This document shows, piece after piece, positions 63,977 to 64,000 of a stretch of 64,000 nt of DNA. This DNA comes from Geothermovivens sp964644845 (lineage in GTDB: Bacteria > Zhuqueibacterota > Zhuqueibacteria > Oleimicrobiales > Geothermoviventaceae): NCBI GenBank assembly GCA_964644845.1, contig CAZXXS010000077.1, positions 86,565 to 150,564 on the forward strand, read 5' to 3'. The position numbers and the translations under genes were made by a program. Every line of letters starts with the position of its first letter. Within the stretch, counting starts at the first letter, position 1. The notes beneath the pieces were generated by a model. The model was not told the DNA's origin and searched no databases. It saw only the letters and a list, made by a program, of their open reading frames with translations.

Positions 63977-64000
63977 GCGCGGTACCGCCGAAGTCCGGGA

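Noticed and set aside
1..64000. CRISPR array, IS element, prophage or integron
   Set aside because: No evenly spaced repeats, transposase, integrase or phage structural gene was recognised on either strand.

Overview
The window is a bacterial chromosome segment from what looks like an uncultured, Gram-negative lineage. It is GC-rich, with long signalling genes and frequent GTG/TTG starts. Evidence for an outer membrane is a BamA/Omp85-like protein, a second large beta-barrel protein with a signal peptide, and several lipoproteins. Two secreted proteins end in a FlgD-Ig/CHU_C-like C-terminal domain (PNPF start, WDGRD motif). Such tails, together with a lamin-tail/CARDB surface protein, are common in the Fibrobacterota-Chlorobiota-Bacteroidota (FCB) group and allied candidate phyla. 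The affiliation is an inference: there is no rRNA here and no search could be run. No tRNA, rRNA, insertion sequence, prophage or CRISPR array was recognised.

Layout. 1-6080: end of an export-type protein, amidohydrolase, YihY-family membrane protein, and a 1120-residue LTD/CARDB surface protein. 6450-10952: promoter, Ser/Thr kinase with CsgG/FlgO-like and TPR regions, then a GAF-SpoIIE phosphatase. 11578-16739: cobalamin adenosyltransferase, GlsB-like protein, alpha/beta hydrolase, an Lgt-like protein with a large beta-rich extension, an M23 peptidase and a VTT-family protein; four of these overlap or nearly overlap. 16989-25555: chemotaxis locus (STAS, CheY, CheA, CheW, receptor, CheR, CheD, CheB). 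26079-26849: cytidylate-kinase-like gene behind a near-consensus promoter. 26930-33410 (minus strand): SnoaL-like protein, GH-like lipoprotein, sialidase-like lipoprotein, TPR lipoprotein, PflX-type radical SAM enzyme and Uri/DUF123 protein. 34018-36236: VTT-family protein and an NPP-like phosphodiesterase. 36393-40471 (minus strand): TrkA-TrkH potassium uptake and a degenerate receiver-PATAN protein. 40472-41589: a 1.1 kb intergenic region with two perfect DnaA boxes inside an 18-bp direct repeat.

41590-53845: polyprenol-kinase/DUF92 fusion, enolase, FtsB-like protein, DUF502 protein, a beta-barrel protein with a probable CTG start, RsbW-like kinase plus SpoIIE phosphatase (4-base overlap), Omp85-like protein, RsmE and a HIT protein. 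54706-63976: SpoIIE phosphatase, receiver, Hpt, receiver, HDOD and a soluble GAF-PAS histidine kinase, the last overlapping pilB, followed by pilC and a prepilin.

The theme is signal integration. Three SpoIIE-type phosphatases, an RsbW-type kinase, a STAS protein, a Ser/Thr kinase, a full chemotaxis set and a phosphorelay share 64 kb. The relay runs directly into type IV pilus/type II secretion assembly genes, so control of pilus motility or secretion is a reasonable guess. Starts were moved from the longest possible ORF wherever a Shine-Dalgarno sequence or homology favoured a shorter (or, at 46013, a longer) form.
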